From assembly GCF_009935865.1 (NCBI RefSeq), contig NZ_QWEL01000001.1, positions 310,001-374,000 of the forward strand: a stretch of DNA of 64,000 nt, read 5' to 3'. Made by a program: the position numbers and the translations under genes. Source of the stretch: Odoribacter sp. Z80 (GTDB lineage Bacteria > Bacteroidota > Bacteroidia > Bacteroidales > Marinifilaceae). Shown piece after piece: positions 18,155-27,143 of the stretch (within the stretch, counting starts at the first letter, position 1; each line of letters starts with the position of its first letter). Under the pieces are notes generated by a model that saw nothing but the letters and a program-made list of their open reading frames with translations, was not told where the DNA came from and made no database searches.

Positions 18155-18350
18155 AATAAAAAGTGACCGATTATTCACCATTCTATAGTAGGGGGCGGCA
18201 ATTCCCAGAGCAAATGACAAACTAATCGGCCACATATTTTATATGTGACATACAGTTCATCTTTCTTGCTCTTTAAAAAGTTTGCCGACTTTACTATAGA
18301 AAAAGAATAAACTTTACATCATTTCATTCATAACGACACAACGCTTTGTA
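18155..18350 (-). ncRNA. Candidate structured RNA or attenuator leader
   Basis: On the minus strand, a promoter-like TATATTTG (18364-18357) is followed by a hairpin CGATACAA/TTGTGTCG (18350-18331), then a long interrupted rod: TTCTATAGTA (18301-18292) with TACTATAGAA (18190-18181), CGGCAA with TTGCCG, AGAGCAA with TTGCTCT, and an apical CACATAT/ATATGTG. GTGGCCGATTA (18233-18223) can instead pair over 11 bases with TAATCGGTCAC (18173-18163), which is followed by TTTTTATT like an intrinsic terminator. In two helices (this terminator stem and the 5' hairpin) the imperfect positions are G-U on minus but A-C on plus, favouring minus; the lower rod favours plus. No known family was identified. Confidence 0.45.
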
Positions 18351-18356
18351 TCGTAG

Positions 18357-18389
18357 CAAATATACAAACTATTTTTACAAGAATGCAAA
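18357..18389 (-). promoter_or_regulatory. Promoter upstream of the structured RNA
   Basis: CAAATATA at 18357-18364 reads TATATTTG on minus, and CAAA at 18386-18389 reads TTTG 21 bases further upstream. Apart from this element I see no gene between 18365 and 18487; that part is AT-rich. Confidence 0.5.
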
Positions 18390-18487
18390 CATAATACAAA
18401 AGATTTATAACTGTTTTTTCCAATAAACCCATCAAAGCCTATTGAAACTATTCACCTCAGTAGCAATGCCGTGAAACCTGGTCCTAC

Positions 18488-20833
18488 TCAATGAGTATAT
18501 TCTCTCACAAAACAGTCTGTACCCTGATTCTTCAAAGCTGTTGCAGCTTTAGAAGCCTGCTCCCTCGTATCATAAATCCCTGTACAATAACGCACACTTC
18601 CGTCCTTTACTTTTTCGGTAAATACCACCTGAAACTGATGAATGACAGCAGGTATATTTTTGAACACTCCCAATTGGAGGGTATAAAATTTACCTTTTAT
18701 ATCTTTCAGGTCTTTTAGCTGCGTCTTCCCGATTTGTTTTACCCCCTCTTCTGCAGCAACTGCTTTCCGATGAGGATTATACTGGGAATTCGGACCCGGT
18801 TTATAATTTGTCCTCACTACTTTAAACTCTATACGCCGGTTCAACTGTAAAGCCACCTCTCTCTGTTCTCCCCGTAACCGGCCTACCAGTCTTTCATTCA
18901 ATACATCACCAGCTTTCAGAAAAGCATACTGTTTGGCCTCTTTTTCATTGATCTGCCGGGGACGCATTTTTCCATATCCTTTTGCCTCCAGCCGGTCCCA
19001 ATAAACTCCTTTCTCTATCAGATAATCCACCACAGCCTGTGCCCTGTTCTCGGATAGAAGCAAATTAGCCCGGGCGTTCCCGACCATATCCGTATGAGCA
19101 GACAGTTCTATGGTAATATTAGGGTTATCTTTTAAGATCTGCAAAAGCTCTTCCAGATTTTCACGGGCATCAGGACGCAATTCCCATTTCGCCACATCAA
19201 AATAAATATTAGGAATGACGATCGGTTTCTCAATCGGTTGCATAGCCACACTCAATTCATAAAGACGGTCGGCCTTTTCCCGGTAAGTAGAAACAGTTCC
19301 TTTCCCTTTCAGGTACTGGGGATGGCTAACCACAAAAACATACTCCTTATCTGCAACCACCGGCATAGTCGTTGTTCCGGAAGAATCCGTTTCCAGATAG
19401 GTAACAGAGCCGTCGTCTGCTGTGACAGTCACTTCCGCTTTAAAAACAGGCATTTCCGTAGCAGCATTTTCTGCCAGCAATTTCACTTCCAATTGCTGGG
19501 GTATGAAACGGAAACTGAAAATATTGTCACCTCGTCCTCCCCGGCCGGAAGAAAACAATCCATGCTCCTCTCCGGCTTGGAAAACAATACCAAAATCATC
19601 GGCACCCGAATTTAAGGGAGCAGGCAAATGTACTACCCGGGATTTTCCATCTTCCGTCTCCACTTTATAAAGGTCCAATCCTCCGAAACCATAACGTCCG
19701 TTAGAAGAAAAATACAAGGTTCCGTCTTCCCTCACAACCGGAAACATTTCATCTCCGGCCGTATTGATTAACTCACCGGCATTCACCGGAAGTCCCCATT
19801 TCTCACCCTCTTTTTCTACATACCAAATATCCTTTCCCCCATATCCTCCGGGCAAAGCATCCGTAACAAAATACAACCTCGCACCGTCGGGAGTAAGAGC
19901 CGGATGCCCCATGGAAACCGAATCACCACAAATGCCAGCCAGGCAGACCGAAGACCAGTTTATTTTTTCCCCGTCCTTCCTGTCCGTTCCGCTTCCCGGA
20001 GCGGCCTGGTAGATACGGGTGCCGGAGTTACTTCCTTTTATCATCCGGGAAGAGGTAAAATAAGCAATACGACCGTCAGCAGAAAAACAGATGCTTCCGT
20101 CATGGCGGTTGGAATACAAAGAATCCCGTAATAATTCCGGCTTCAACCAACGCGGTTCTTTAAATTTTTTCACCTTCACCTCGCCGTTTTTTCCCACAGT
20201 CCGGACTTCCTGGACATATTCCGCTTTATAGAGATGGCTGTATCCGTCCCCCGTGATCGGGTCCCGCTTGATTTTCTTCCTGAGGGGGTCGCTTTTCCGG
20301 GTCGAGGAAAAATAAACCGTACAAGTATCACCAGCAAAATAAATGGGAGAAAAATCACTATTCCGGGAATTCAACTCCTTCTTTAAAGCAACCGTATATC
20401 TTCCTTCCTGAAGTCTGTCCTGGCTAATCTGCCCGAGACGATACAGTCCGTCATTCCCTTTTCCGTCACCAAATAATGTTTCATATTCCTGATAGTACTC
20501 CTTCGCCTTTTCCTCATCTTCCATCCGCGCATACAATTCCGCAATCTTCAGATATACTTCCGGATTTTCCTTTTGGACCCGTTGGGCTTTCCGGTACCAG
20601 GCACAGGCATCCTTCAACAGATTCACCTGCCCATAAGCCTGCCCTGCACGGATGGCAGCATTAGCCTGATATTCCTTCGGTTTGGCTTTTTCATAAGCCT
20701 TCTCATATTTTGCTGCGGACTTATAAAACCGGCCAGTATCATAAATTTTATTTCCCCGCCTGACATAGTATTGAGACGAACAGGCCGTTAACAAACACCC
20801 CAGAGTACAACAAAAAACAATAAATCGCACCAT
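18488..20833 (-). CDS. PorE-like T9SS OmpA/PD40 lipoprotein with C-terminal SPOR domain
   Basis: 781 residues. A lipobox LLTAC sits near residue 18. TPR-like helices span about 30-125, PD40/WD40-like propeller repeats about 150-445 (IYFAGD, YFSSNGRYGFGGLDLYKV, LFSSGRGGRGDN), a carboxypeptidase-regulatory-like beta domain about 455-530, and an OmpA domain from about 540 (NIYFDVAKWELRP ... ELSAHTDMVG ... NRRIEFKVV). This TPR-propeller-CRD-OmpA order is that of PorE, which anchors the type IX secretion machine to peptidoglycan. Unusually, residues about 712-781 (FYTLQLGVFKN ... YCTGIYDTREQASKAA) look like a SPOR domain, which binds denuded septal glycan. It is the last gene of a minus-strand block with ald upstream (gap 1 base). 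Confidence 0.82.
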   Translation of the reverse strand: MVRFIVFCCTLGCLLTACSSQYYVRRGNKIYDTGRFYKSAAKYEKAYEKAKPKEYQANAAIRAGQAYGQVNLLKDACAWYRKAQRVQKENPEVYLKIAELYARMEDEEKAKEYYQEYETLFGDGKGNDGLYRLGQISQDRLQEGRYTVALKKELNSRNSDFSPIYFAGDTCTVYFSSTRKSDPLRKKIKRDPITGDGYSHLYKAEYVQEVRTVGKNGEVKVKKFKEPRWLKPELLRDSLYSNRHDGSICFSADGRIAYFTSSRMIKGSNSGTRIYQAAPGSGTDRKDGEKINWSSVCLAGICGDSVSMGHPALTPDGARLYFVTDALPGGYGGKDIWYVEKEGEKWGLPVNAGELINTAGDEMFPVVREDGTLYFSSNGRYGFGGLDLYKVETEDGKSRVVHLPAPLNSGADDFGIVFQAGEEHGLFSSGRGGRGDNIFSFRFIPQQLEVKLLAENAATEMPVFKAEVTVTADDGSVTYLETDSSGTTTMPVVADKEYVFVVSHPQYLKGKGTVSTYREKADRLYELSVAMQPIEKPIVIPNIYFDVAKWELRPDARENLEELLQILKDNPNITIELSAHTDMVGNARANLLLSENRAQAVVDYLIEKGVYWDRLEAKGYGKMRPRQINEKEAKQYAFLKAGDVLNERLVGRLRGEQREVALQLNRRIEFKVVRTNYKPGPNSQYNPHRKAVAAEEGVKQIGKTQLKDLKDIKGKFYTLQLGVFKNIPAVIHQFQVVFTEKVKDGSVRYCTGIYDTREQASKAATALKNQGTDCFVREYTH

Positions 20834-20834
20834 T

Positions 20835-22052
20835 TTATAAAGACGCTATTAATAAATCAATATTCCTGGATAACAATCCGAATTTATCTCCAATAACTTG
20901 TTTCGTTAAAATTCCATTATACAAATAAACCCCTTCCCTCATCCCCATATCATAACGAATAGCCTTGTATATCCCCCCTTGGGCGGCTATACGCTGAAAC
21001 AAAGGCAAAAATACATTACTGTAAGCAATAGAAGCCGTCCGGGCAACACGTGACAATACATTGGGAACGCAATAATGAATAACCCCCTCATAAGTATACA
21101 CCGGCTTTTCATGGGTAGTCGGACCGGAAGTCTCTATGCATCCCCCATGGTCAATAGACATGTCAACAATAACAGCACCTCTCTTCATCAAACGTACCTG
21201 CTCTTCCGTTACGATGATATTGGATGCATTATCAAAACAACGCAAAGCCCCGATCAGCACATCAGCAGAAGCCAGAGCCCGGTCGACGATGGGCTTATGA
21301 AATACGGAAGTATAAACACGCTGACCCAATACCTCATTCAAATGGCGCAAACGGGCCACCGAATGATCAAAAACCTTCACCGTAGCCCCCAATCCCAAAG
21401 CCGTACGGGCTGCAAATTCCCCCAAAGTTCCGGCACCCAGTATCACAATCTCTGTCGGGGTAATACCACTCACTCCTCCAAGAAGGACCCCCTTCCCACC
21501 CCTGGAATTATTCAAATATTCACTGGCAATCATAATGGCAGAATTTCCGGCTAACTCACTCATAATCCGTACAACAGGGAAATACCCGTCAGCATCCTTC
21601 AAAATATCAAACCCGATAGCCGTAATCTTCTTTTGCATCATCTCCGTTATGGCATCCTTACGCAAATCCCCCAATTTCAAAGGAGAAAGGACCACCTGCT
21701 GTTCATGCATATAAGCCGTATCTGCAACAGTAACAGAAGTAGCCTTAATCACCATATCTGCCCTGTAAACTTCAGGCAATGTCTCAACAATAACAGCACC
21801 GGCTTCCGCATATTCACAATCCGTATAATGTGCATTCTCTCCTGCCTTCCGCTGCAACCACACTTCATGTCCCATAGACACTAAAATCTGGACGGATTCG
21901 GGAGTCAGGCAAACCCGGCTTTCCCCCTTATCCAGCTCATTCGGGATCCCGATGAGCAGTTTCTTCTGCTTTTTCTCGGAAAAAAGTTCTTTTTCCTCAT
22001 ACAGGAACCATTGTTTAGTAATGGTTCCCGACATTTTTCCTTTGGTGTCCAT
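20835..22052 (-). CDS. ald: Alanine dehydrogenase
   Basis: 405 residues. The N-terminal part has the AlaDH/PNT pattern (IGIPNELDKGESRVCLTPESVQILVSMGHEVWLQ), and the NAD-binding Rossmann segment VILGAGTLGEFAARTALGLGATVKVFDHS lies near 200-230; SIDHGGCIETSGPTTHEKPVY is also typical. It interconverts alanine with pyruvate and ammonia using NAD. The first 30 residues are longer than in the classical enzyme, as is common in Bacteroidota, and a start at the ATG six codons in is possible. It lies between tsaE and the PorE-like gene. Confidence 0.85.
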   Translation of the reverse strand: MDTKGKMSGTITKQWFLYEEKELFSEKKQKKLLIGIPNELDKGESRVCLTPESVQILVSMGHEVWLQRKAGENAHYTDCEYAEAGAVIVETLPEVYRADMVIKATSVTVADTAYMHEQQVVLSPLKLGDLRKDAITEMMQKKITAIGFDILKDADGYFPVVRIMSELAGNSAIMIASEYLNNSRGGKGVLLGGVSGITPTEIVILGAGTLGEFAARTALGLGATVKVFDHSVARLRHLNEVLGQRVYTSVFHKPIVDRALASADVLIGALRCFDNASNIIVTEEQVRLMKRGAVIVDMSIDHGGCIETSGPTTHEKPVYTYEGVIHYCVPNVLSRVARTASIAYSNVFLPLFQRIAAQGGIYKAIRYDMGMREGVYLYNGILTKQVIGDKFGLLSRNIDLLIASL

Positions 22053-22073
22053 ATCAAATCAATGCGAATAGGT

Positions 22074-22490
22074 CTACATCTCCACCCTCAATATTCTACT
22101 ACCGGAAGGATGTTCAGAGAAATAGCAGTTTACGATATGTTCAGGCAATAACTCTTCAATCTTCTCCGGCCACTCGACAAAACACCTGCCACCCCCGTAA
22201 AAATATTCCTCATAGCCAAAATCCAGTGCCTCTGATACATCATTTACGCGATAAAAATCAAAATGATATACAGATTCCCCTTTTTTTGTCAAATATTCGT
22301 TTACTATAGCAAAAGTAGGAGAACTTACATCATCTTCCACCCCTAAACAAGCGGCTACCGCTTTTACAAAAGTGGTTTTGCCAACTCCCATCGGCCCATA
22401 TAAAGCAAAGAGAGTCTTCCCCTCTGTATAAGCCAGAAACTCTTCCGCCACCCTTTCTATATCCGATAAATCCTTAATAATCCACTCCAT
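22074..22490 (-). CDS. tsaE: tRNA threonylcarbamoyladenosine biosynthesis ATPase TsaE
   Basis: 138 residues. Walker A GPMGVGKTTFVKA near residue 34, followed by DDVSSPTFAIVNEY and YHFDFYRV, then FVEWPEKIEELLP near 108, all typical of TsaE (YjeE). It works with TsaB and TsaD to make t6A37 on ANN-decoding tRNAs. Gene order porW-like, tsaE, ald on one strand with gaps of 2 and 21 bases. Confidence 0.95.
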   Translation of the reverse strand: MEWIIKDLSDIERVAEEFLAYTEGKTLFALYGPMGVGKTTFVKAVAACLGVEDDVSSPTFAIVNEYLTKKGESVYHFDFYRVNDVSEALDFGYEEYFYGGGRCFVEWPEKIEELLPEHIVNCYFSEHPSGSRILRVEM

Positions 22491-22492
22491 AC

Positions 22493-25400
22493 TCAGAGAT
22501 TCAAATAATACTTTTTAAAAAATTCCAGATAAGATTCCATTCCTTTCTTCTCCAGCAAAGCATTCAAATTTACTTCAGTAATGATAAAATTCGTATAATC
22601 TATATTTCGTAAAGGCTTCAACAATTTACGGTTACTCACCACCGCATTGAAATAACGCATCCCTTCCTCTTTACTATTAAAACCTGAAATCACCATACAA
22701 TCATTCTTCTCATCAAACTTCAAATTATTTAAAACCAAACCGGCAAAGTTAAAGTCCTCAAATACGGTCTTTAGTTTATAAGGGTCTATCGTATTGGGAT
22801 AAATAAGCACAAATTTATGAGCCACACTTTTATTATAGACAAAATCCCCCTCTTCAATACCCACTGCACCCGCATTTTTCAGGTAATTGTCATTAAAAAA
22901 TTTCAAATACTCCTCCATATATTCATTCTCCGTCAAAGCCTTCATATTGGTTTCCGTGATAATAAAAGTCTCATAGTTCGTACCGGCCAGATAATCAAAT
23001 ACAGCTTTATCCTTCAATACAGCATTCATATAATTCAAGGCTGGCTCTTTAGTCCCGATTTTCTTGACTACAATCAATTCAAACTGATTATTATAATCTT
23101 CTTTCACCAGGGTAAAGCCCGGTTCTATCCTCCGCAGCAATTCAGCAACCTGTTGGATATTCACTTCCCGAAAAGGGACAGCCAGAACAAAATCATGCGA
23201 AATCCTCGCTTCATACCTGAACACATGGGCTACAGTACCCCATTTCCCTGCCAGAATCTCTCCCTCACGACGGTCTTCAAAATAATTTTCTGTAAAGAAA
23301 TCCAGGTAATCATCCGTTTTTCTCAGGCGTTTCAAAACCTTCAGGTTCTTCTCGTCAATAGCAAACATCCGGTACACCCCATTGCCGATGATCCTTAGTA
23401 AATGTCTGTCGGTAGCTATCCGGTTCAAGTATTTCAAAGCCTCGCTGGCATCCCGAAACTCACCTATTTTCAATCCATTCTGCCTGTGCCAGAACTCTTC
23501 TTTTTTCATCTCCATCTTTCCCCTTTCTGCCTCCTCGGAAGCATTGATAAATGTCATCCTTGCTTTAAAACGAGTTTCAGAGATTACATTAAACTCCGGG
23601 GGAAGAAGGACAATCACACTATGCGCCTGTTCTTTTTCAAATTTATAAGTAGTTTCCTCCTTTCTGCTCCTTCCGCTTTGTACCTCTTCGTCAAACCGCC
23701 AATTCCGGTGGGCCTGCAAAGACCGGGCTTCGGCCATTTCCAAAGAAGTATACCTCACCGGCCTTTCTCCGCTCGCTAAAGAAGCCAGAACCTGATTGAC
23801 CACAGAGTGTATCTCCCGGTTCGGAGAAGCTTCCAGAACCAGATTCAGCGCAGCCTTCCCTTCTTCTGCAGGACGAGTGTTCACCACACACATGGCTTTC
23901 AGAAAAAGGACATTGGCTTTCAATTTATTATCCGGATAATTCTTCAAGATATTATCACAGATACCGATAGCTTCACCGTAAAAAACTTGCTGGTAATAAT
24001 GATAAGCCTGCTCATAGAGTCGTTCCACTACTTTTGTCACATCTTCCACCTTCTGAAAATGATCAGGGTCCTGGATTCCCAGGGCAAAATCACTTTCCGG
24101 GAAACGGGTAAGCAGTTGCCGTTTATACTGCTCGGCCTCAACAAATTTACCGGCTTTCTGAGCCGCTTTGTTGGCCAGATAATATACCATCGGCAAATTA
24201 TTATTAGCCGGAGAACGCCTGATATAAGCATCAAAACACTCCATTGCCTTGACCGGATCATCAAACTTATACATATAAAGTTCACCAGCCTGATAATAAG
24301 CATCTTCTATTTTTTTTACAGCCACTTCACGCGCTTCCTGAGTCAAAGGAATATCTTTCAGGTAATATTCCCGGCTCTTCGCATCCAGATTCTCTTTTTT
24401 CTGCTCTCCTTCTGCCGCCAGATCTTCATTCAGACTGTTAAACTCAACCATGGACTTATTTTGTCTCCTCCAGTTGTCCTCTAACTTGCGCCTTCCCCAT
24501 TTCCGCTTAAAATCGTTTTTCCCCAAGGCTATGGTCACCGGATTATAAAAATACCAGTCATTTCCGTTACCACTATTCTGCGAAAAAGCATCTCCCCGGC
24601 TAAGCATTTGATTCCGGTCAAAAAAATGACGTTCCGCCTGTTCCCGCCGGGCCTGCTCCCTCGCTCTTTCTTCTTCGTCCTTAATCTGTTGGATTTTATC
24701 ATCAATCAAACTATTTCTCTCTGCCTCAGGCAAGTCGGCTATACGTAACAAACTATCCTGTAACTGAATAGTACGTATACTACCCACCAAATCCGTCAAA
24801 TCCGTCAAACGGTTTTTCAATAACTCATAATCCTCATAGCGGGAATCAATGAAATACAAGCAGGAATCATAACACGCCTGGGCCTGCAGATAATCCCGTT
24901 CCTTAAAATAATAATCCCCTAACTTACCGTAAGAAAGGGCTTGCTGGTTATCATTATTTACAGAAGCCTGAACCGACTTCCAATATAAACTGACAGCCTC
25001 TTTTTCATTTCCTTTTTTTTCTTCAATATTCGCTAAGGCATAATAAATCCGGTCCTGATAATCTTCGTTTCTGGCATCCTGCAACATCTTCTGCAACTTC
25101 TTCTCCACCATCCCGCTCCCCTGCTCATAAGCCAATGCCATATTAATTTTGGCATTAAACACCATCTCATAATTAAAGTTAAAACGAGTGACCTTCTTCA
25201 AGGCCAACCGGGCCGCCGCATCCTGATTTTCTTTCAGATAAAGTTGGGATAAAATAAAATGGTAGCGAGGTTTATGTTTCCAGTTTTTACACAAATTTAT
25301 CAGCTTTTCCACCTCCGGTATAGCCTCTGCATACAAGCCTTGACGGATATAAAAATCTGCCCGGGAAGCCGTCACCAATTCTTTTTGTTTCTGGGATAAC

Positions 25401-25990
25401 TTTGCTCCCTTCAATTGTTCCCCCACCTTCTCTGCTTCTTCATACCTCCCCATTTCAGTCAGACTTCTGAACATCCAGATGGCCACTTCCGTCATGACTT
25501 TTTCATCATCAGCATATTGGCGTTGAATAAAACGGAAAGTATTGTTAGCCATAGCATATTTCTTCTTATAGAAATAAGCTTTTCCCAACAACAAATAACA
25601 CTTATCCAGCTGTTTATTAAATTCTTTCTTTTTCCGGAAAGTCTGGTAGCTCTTCGAATCCTTATTTTTGCGCCGTCTGGGTTTAGCCGTAATAGAATGC
25701 TTATCTATCGCCTTCGCCGCCTTCTCGGTAGCATAGTCCATATCCGAAGCACACAACGCCCTCGTCTGCTCATTATTAGAGACAAAAACAGGCAATAAAT
25801 TGGTATAATCCTCCTTATGCCTGTTTTCCATCACTTTTATACCAGATTTTAAAGCCTGATTCCCATTAAAATAAACATTATAACGCGTAGTCATTTGATG
25901 GTAATTCCGTGAAAAGAAATTATTCTTTTTCACCGAACAACCGCTCAATACCAGCACCGACACCACTATTATATACAAAAAATATCTCAT
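22493..25990 (-). CDS. porW: T9SS lipoprotein PorW/SprE-like, TPR-rich
   Basis: 1165 residues from ATG 25990 (MRYFLYIIVV; an in-frame ATG at 26014 would add eight residues and weaken the signal peptide). The lipobox is VLSGC. Immediately after comes YHQMTTRYNVYFNGNQALKSG, the typical opening of SprE/PorW. Long stretches of TPR helices follow to about residue 720 (LLGKAYFYKKKYAMANNTF, YYALANIEEKKGNEKEAVSLY), with a charged coiled region near 430-550, and three related repeats in the last 350 residues (DLN/NYTNFIIT, NLKVLKRL-, NMKALTENEYM, NLNALLEKK). SprE is needed for type IX secretion and gliding, where it links other OM components. It follows mrp by 30 bases. Confidence 0.88.
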   Translation of the reverse strand: MRYFLYIIVVSVLVLSGCSVKKNNFFSRNYHQMTTRYNVYFNGNQALKSGIKVMENRHKEDYTNLLPVFVSNNEQTRALCASDMDYATEKAAKAIDKHSITAKPRRRKNKDSKSYQTFRKKKEFNKQLDKCYLLLGKAYFYKKKYAMANNTFRFIQRQYADDEKVMTEVAIWMFRSLTEMGRYEEAEKVGEQLKGAKLSQKQKELVTASRADFYIRQGLYAEAIPEVEKLINLCKNWKHKPRYHFILSQLYLKENQDAAARLALKKVTRFNFNYEMVFNAKINMALAYEQGSGMVEKKLQKMLQDARNEDYQDRIYYALANIEEKKGNEKEAVSLYWKSVQASVNNDNQQALSYGKLGDYYFKERDYLQAQACYDSCLYFIDSRYEDYELLKNRLTDLTDLVGSIRTIQLQDSLLRIADLPEAERNSLIDDKIQQIKDEEERAREQARREQAERHFFDRNQMLSRGDAFSQNSGNGNDWYFYNPVTIALGKNDFKRKWGRRKLEDNWRRQNKSMVEFNSLNEDLAAEGEQKKENLDAKSREYYLKDIPLTQEAREVAVKKIEDAYYQAGELYMYKFDDPVKAMECFDAYIRRSPANNNLPMVYYLANKAAQKAGKFVEAEQYKRQLLTRFPESDFALGIQDPDHFQKVEDVTKVVERLYEQAYHYYQQVFYGEAIGICDNILKNYPDNKLKANVLFLKAMCVVNTRPAEEGKAALNLVLEASPNREIHSVVNQVLASLASGERPVRYTSLEMAEARSLQAHRNWRFDEEVQSGRSRKEETTYKFEKEQAHSVIVLLPPEFNVISETRFKARMTFINASEEAERGKMEMKKEEFWHRQNGLKIGEFRDASEALKYLNRIATDRHLLRIIGNGVYRMFAIDEKNLKVLKRLRKTDDYLDFFTENYFEDRREGEILAGKWGTVAHVFRYEARISHDFVLAVPFREVNIQQVAELLRRIEPGFTLVKEDYNNQFELIVVKKIGTKEPALNYMNAVLKDKAVFDYLAGTNYETFIITETNMKALTENEYMEEYLKFFNDNYLKNAGAVGIEEGDFVYNKSVAHKFVLIYPNTIDPYKLKTVFEDFNFAGLVLNNLKFDEKNDCMVISGFNSKEEGMRYFNAVVSNRKLLKPLRNIDYTNFIITEVNLNALLEKKGMESYLEFFKKYYLNL

Positions 25991-26020
25991 ACACACCGGT
26001 ATTACTCCCCGCAATATCCA

Positions 26021-27097
26021 TCAATGTTTGGTTATTCTCACTCTTTTGGCCTGGTCCTGATTTTCCTCCACGGCTTCCACTACCTCTCTGGCCAATTGCA
26101 TGAAAGCCGCTCCGGTTATACTGTCTGGATTCAAAGCCACTGGCTCTCCGGAATCTCCACCATCACAAATACTCTGCACCACCGGAATCTGGCCCAGTAA
26201 ACGTAATCCCCTCTCCTCGGCCAAACGTTTGGCTCCCTCTTTACCGAAAAGATAATACTTGTTTTCGGGCAATTCCGCCGGTGTAAACCAGGCCATATTC
26301 TCAACCAAACCCAACACCGGCACCAGAATTCCCGGAGATTCAAACATATTGATACCTTTAACGGCATCCGCGAGAGCAACCTGTTGAGGGGTACTCACGA
26401 CAATAGCACCGTTCAGGGCAACCGTTTGCACTAAAGTCAAATGAATATCGCTGGTGCCCGGAGGCAAATCTATCAACATAAAATCCAGTTCATCCCAATA
26501 CCCTTGCTCCACCAATTGTTTCAAAGCATTTGAAGCCATAGGCCCCCGCCACACCGTGGCTGAAGCCGGATCTACAAAAAATCCGATAGACAATATCTTT
26601 ACACCGTATTTTTCCACCGGTACAATCATATCATGTTCATCCACCTGTTGCATATAAGGTTGGGCATCCTCACAACCAAACATCTTCGGAATGGAAGGTC
26701 CGAAAATATCTGCATCCACCAAACCCACTTTATACCCTTGTTGTGCTAAAGCTACTGCCAAATTAGCCGCAACCGTAGATTTTCCCACTCCTCCTTTTCC
26801 CGAAGAAACCGCAATGACCTGCCTGACCTTTTCTAAAGAAAGGGGCCGTTCCAGATCGTGCATAAACACAGTCTCAATTTCCACTTCCGGATAGTCTATC
26901 AACAAAGCACGGCATTTCTTCTCAATGGCAGTAACAAAAGGATCGTTAGAGTTCTGAAAAACCAAACGAAACATCACCTTATCGCCCTCAATATGGATAC
27001 GCTGAACCATATCCAACTCTACAATATGTTTGGAAGTACCCGGATATTTCACCTCTTTCAATACTTCCCTGATTTCTTTTATTTTTTCCTGTATCAT
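26021..27097 (-). CDS. Mrp/ApbC-type Fe-S carrier P-loop ATPase
   Basis: 358 residues: an N-terminal MIP18/DUF59 domain (about 1-80) and a ParA-like ATPase whose deviant Walker A is SSGKGGVGKST near residue 100; VDADIFGPSIPKMFG and LIDLPPGTSDIHLT follow. These proteins deliver Fe-S clusters. The CxxC pair that most Mrp proteins have after the VENM motif is replaced by PAEL (ENMAWFTPAELPENKYYLFG), so cluster binding would need other ligands. It heads the minus-strand block mrp, porW-like, tsaE, ald, porE-like, with a TAAATTTG -7 element at 27144-27151. Confidence 0.88.
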   Translation of the reverse strand: MIQEKIKEIREVLKEVKYPGTSKHIVELDMVQRIHIEGDKVMFRLVFQNSNDPFVTAIEKKCRALLIDYPEVEIETVFMHDLERPLSLEKVRQVIAVSSGKGGVGKSTVAANLAVALAQQGYKVGLVDADIFGPSIPKMFGCEDAQPYMQQVDEHDMIVPVEKYGVKILSIGFFVDPASATVWRGPMASNALKQLVEQGYWDELDFMLIDLPPGTSDIHLTLVQTVALNGAIVVSTPQQVALADAVKGINMFESPGILVPVLGLVENMAWFTPAELPENKYYLFGKEGAKRLAEERGLRLLGQIPVVQSICDGGDSGEPVALNPDSITGAAFMQLAREVVEAVEENQDQAKRVRITKH

Positions 27098-27143
27098 ATT
27101 TTTTCTGCTAAACGCTTACGCAATAAAAAACAATAATCAGTAG

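Noticed and set aside
18155-18350. Assignment of the structured region to 6S RNA
   Set aside because: Size and rod shape are suggestive, but the 5' end forms its own hairpin and the apparent terminator pairs into the rod, which does not fit the usual 6S closing stem; kept as unclassified.
18451-18490. Possible duplicate of the tRNA-Phe 3' end as an attachment site
   Set aside because: Only short scattered matches (CCTCA, ACCTGG) to the tRNA end on inspection; not enough for an att repeat.
22817-24484. Open frames of 193 and 225 codons antisense to the PorW-like gene
   Set aside because: They are shadows of a long gene with strong lipoprotein and TPR features; Ile/Phe/His-rich without domain patterns.
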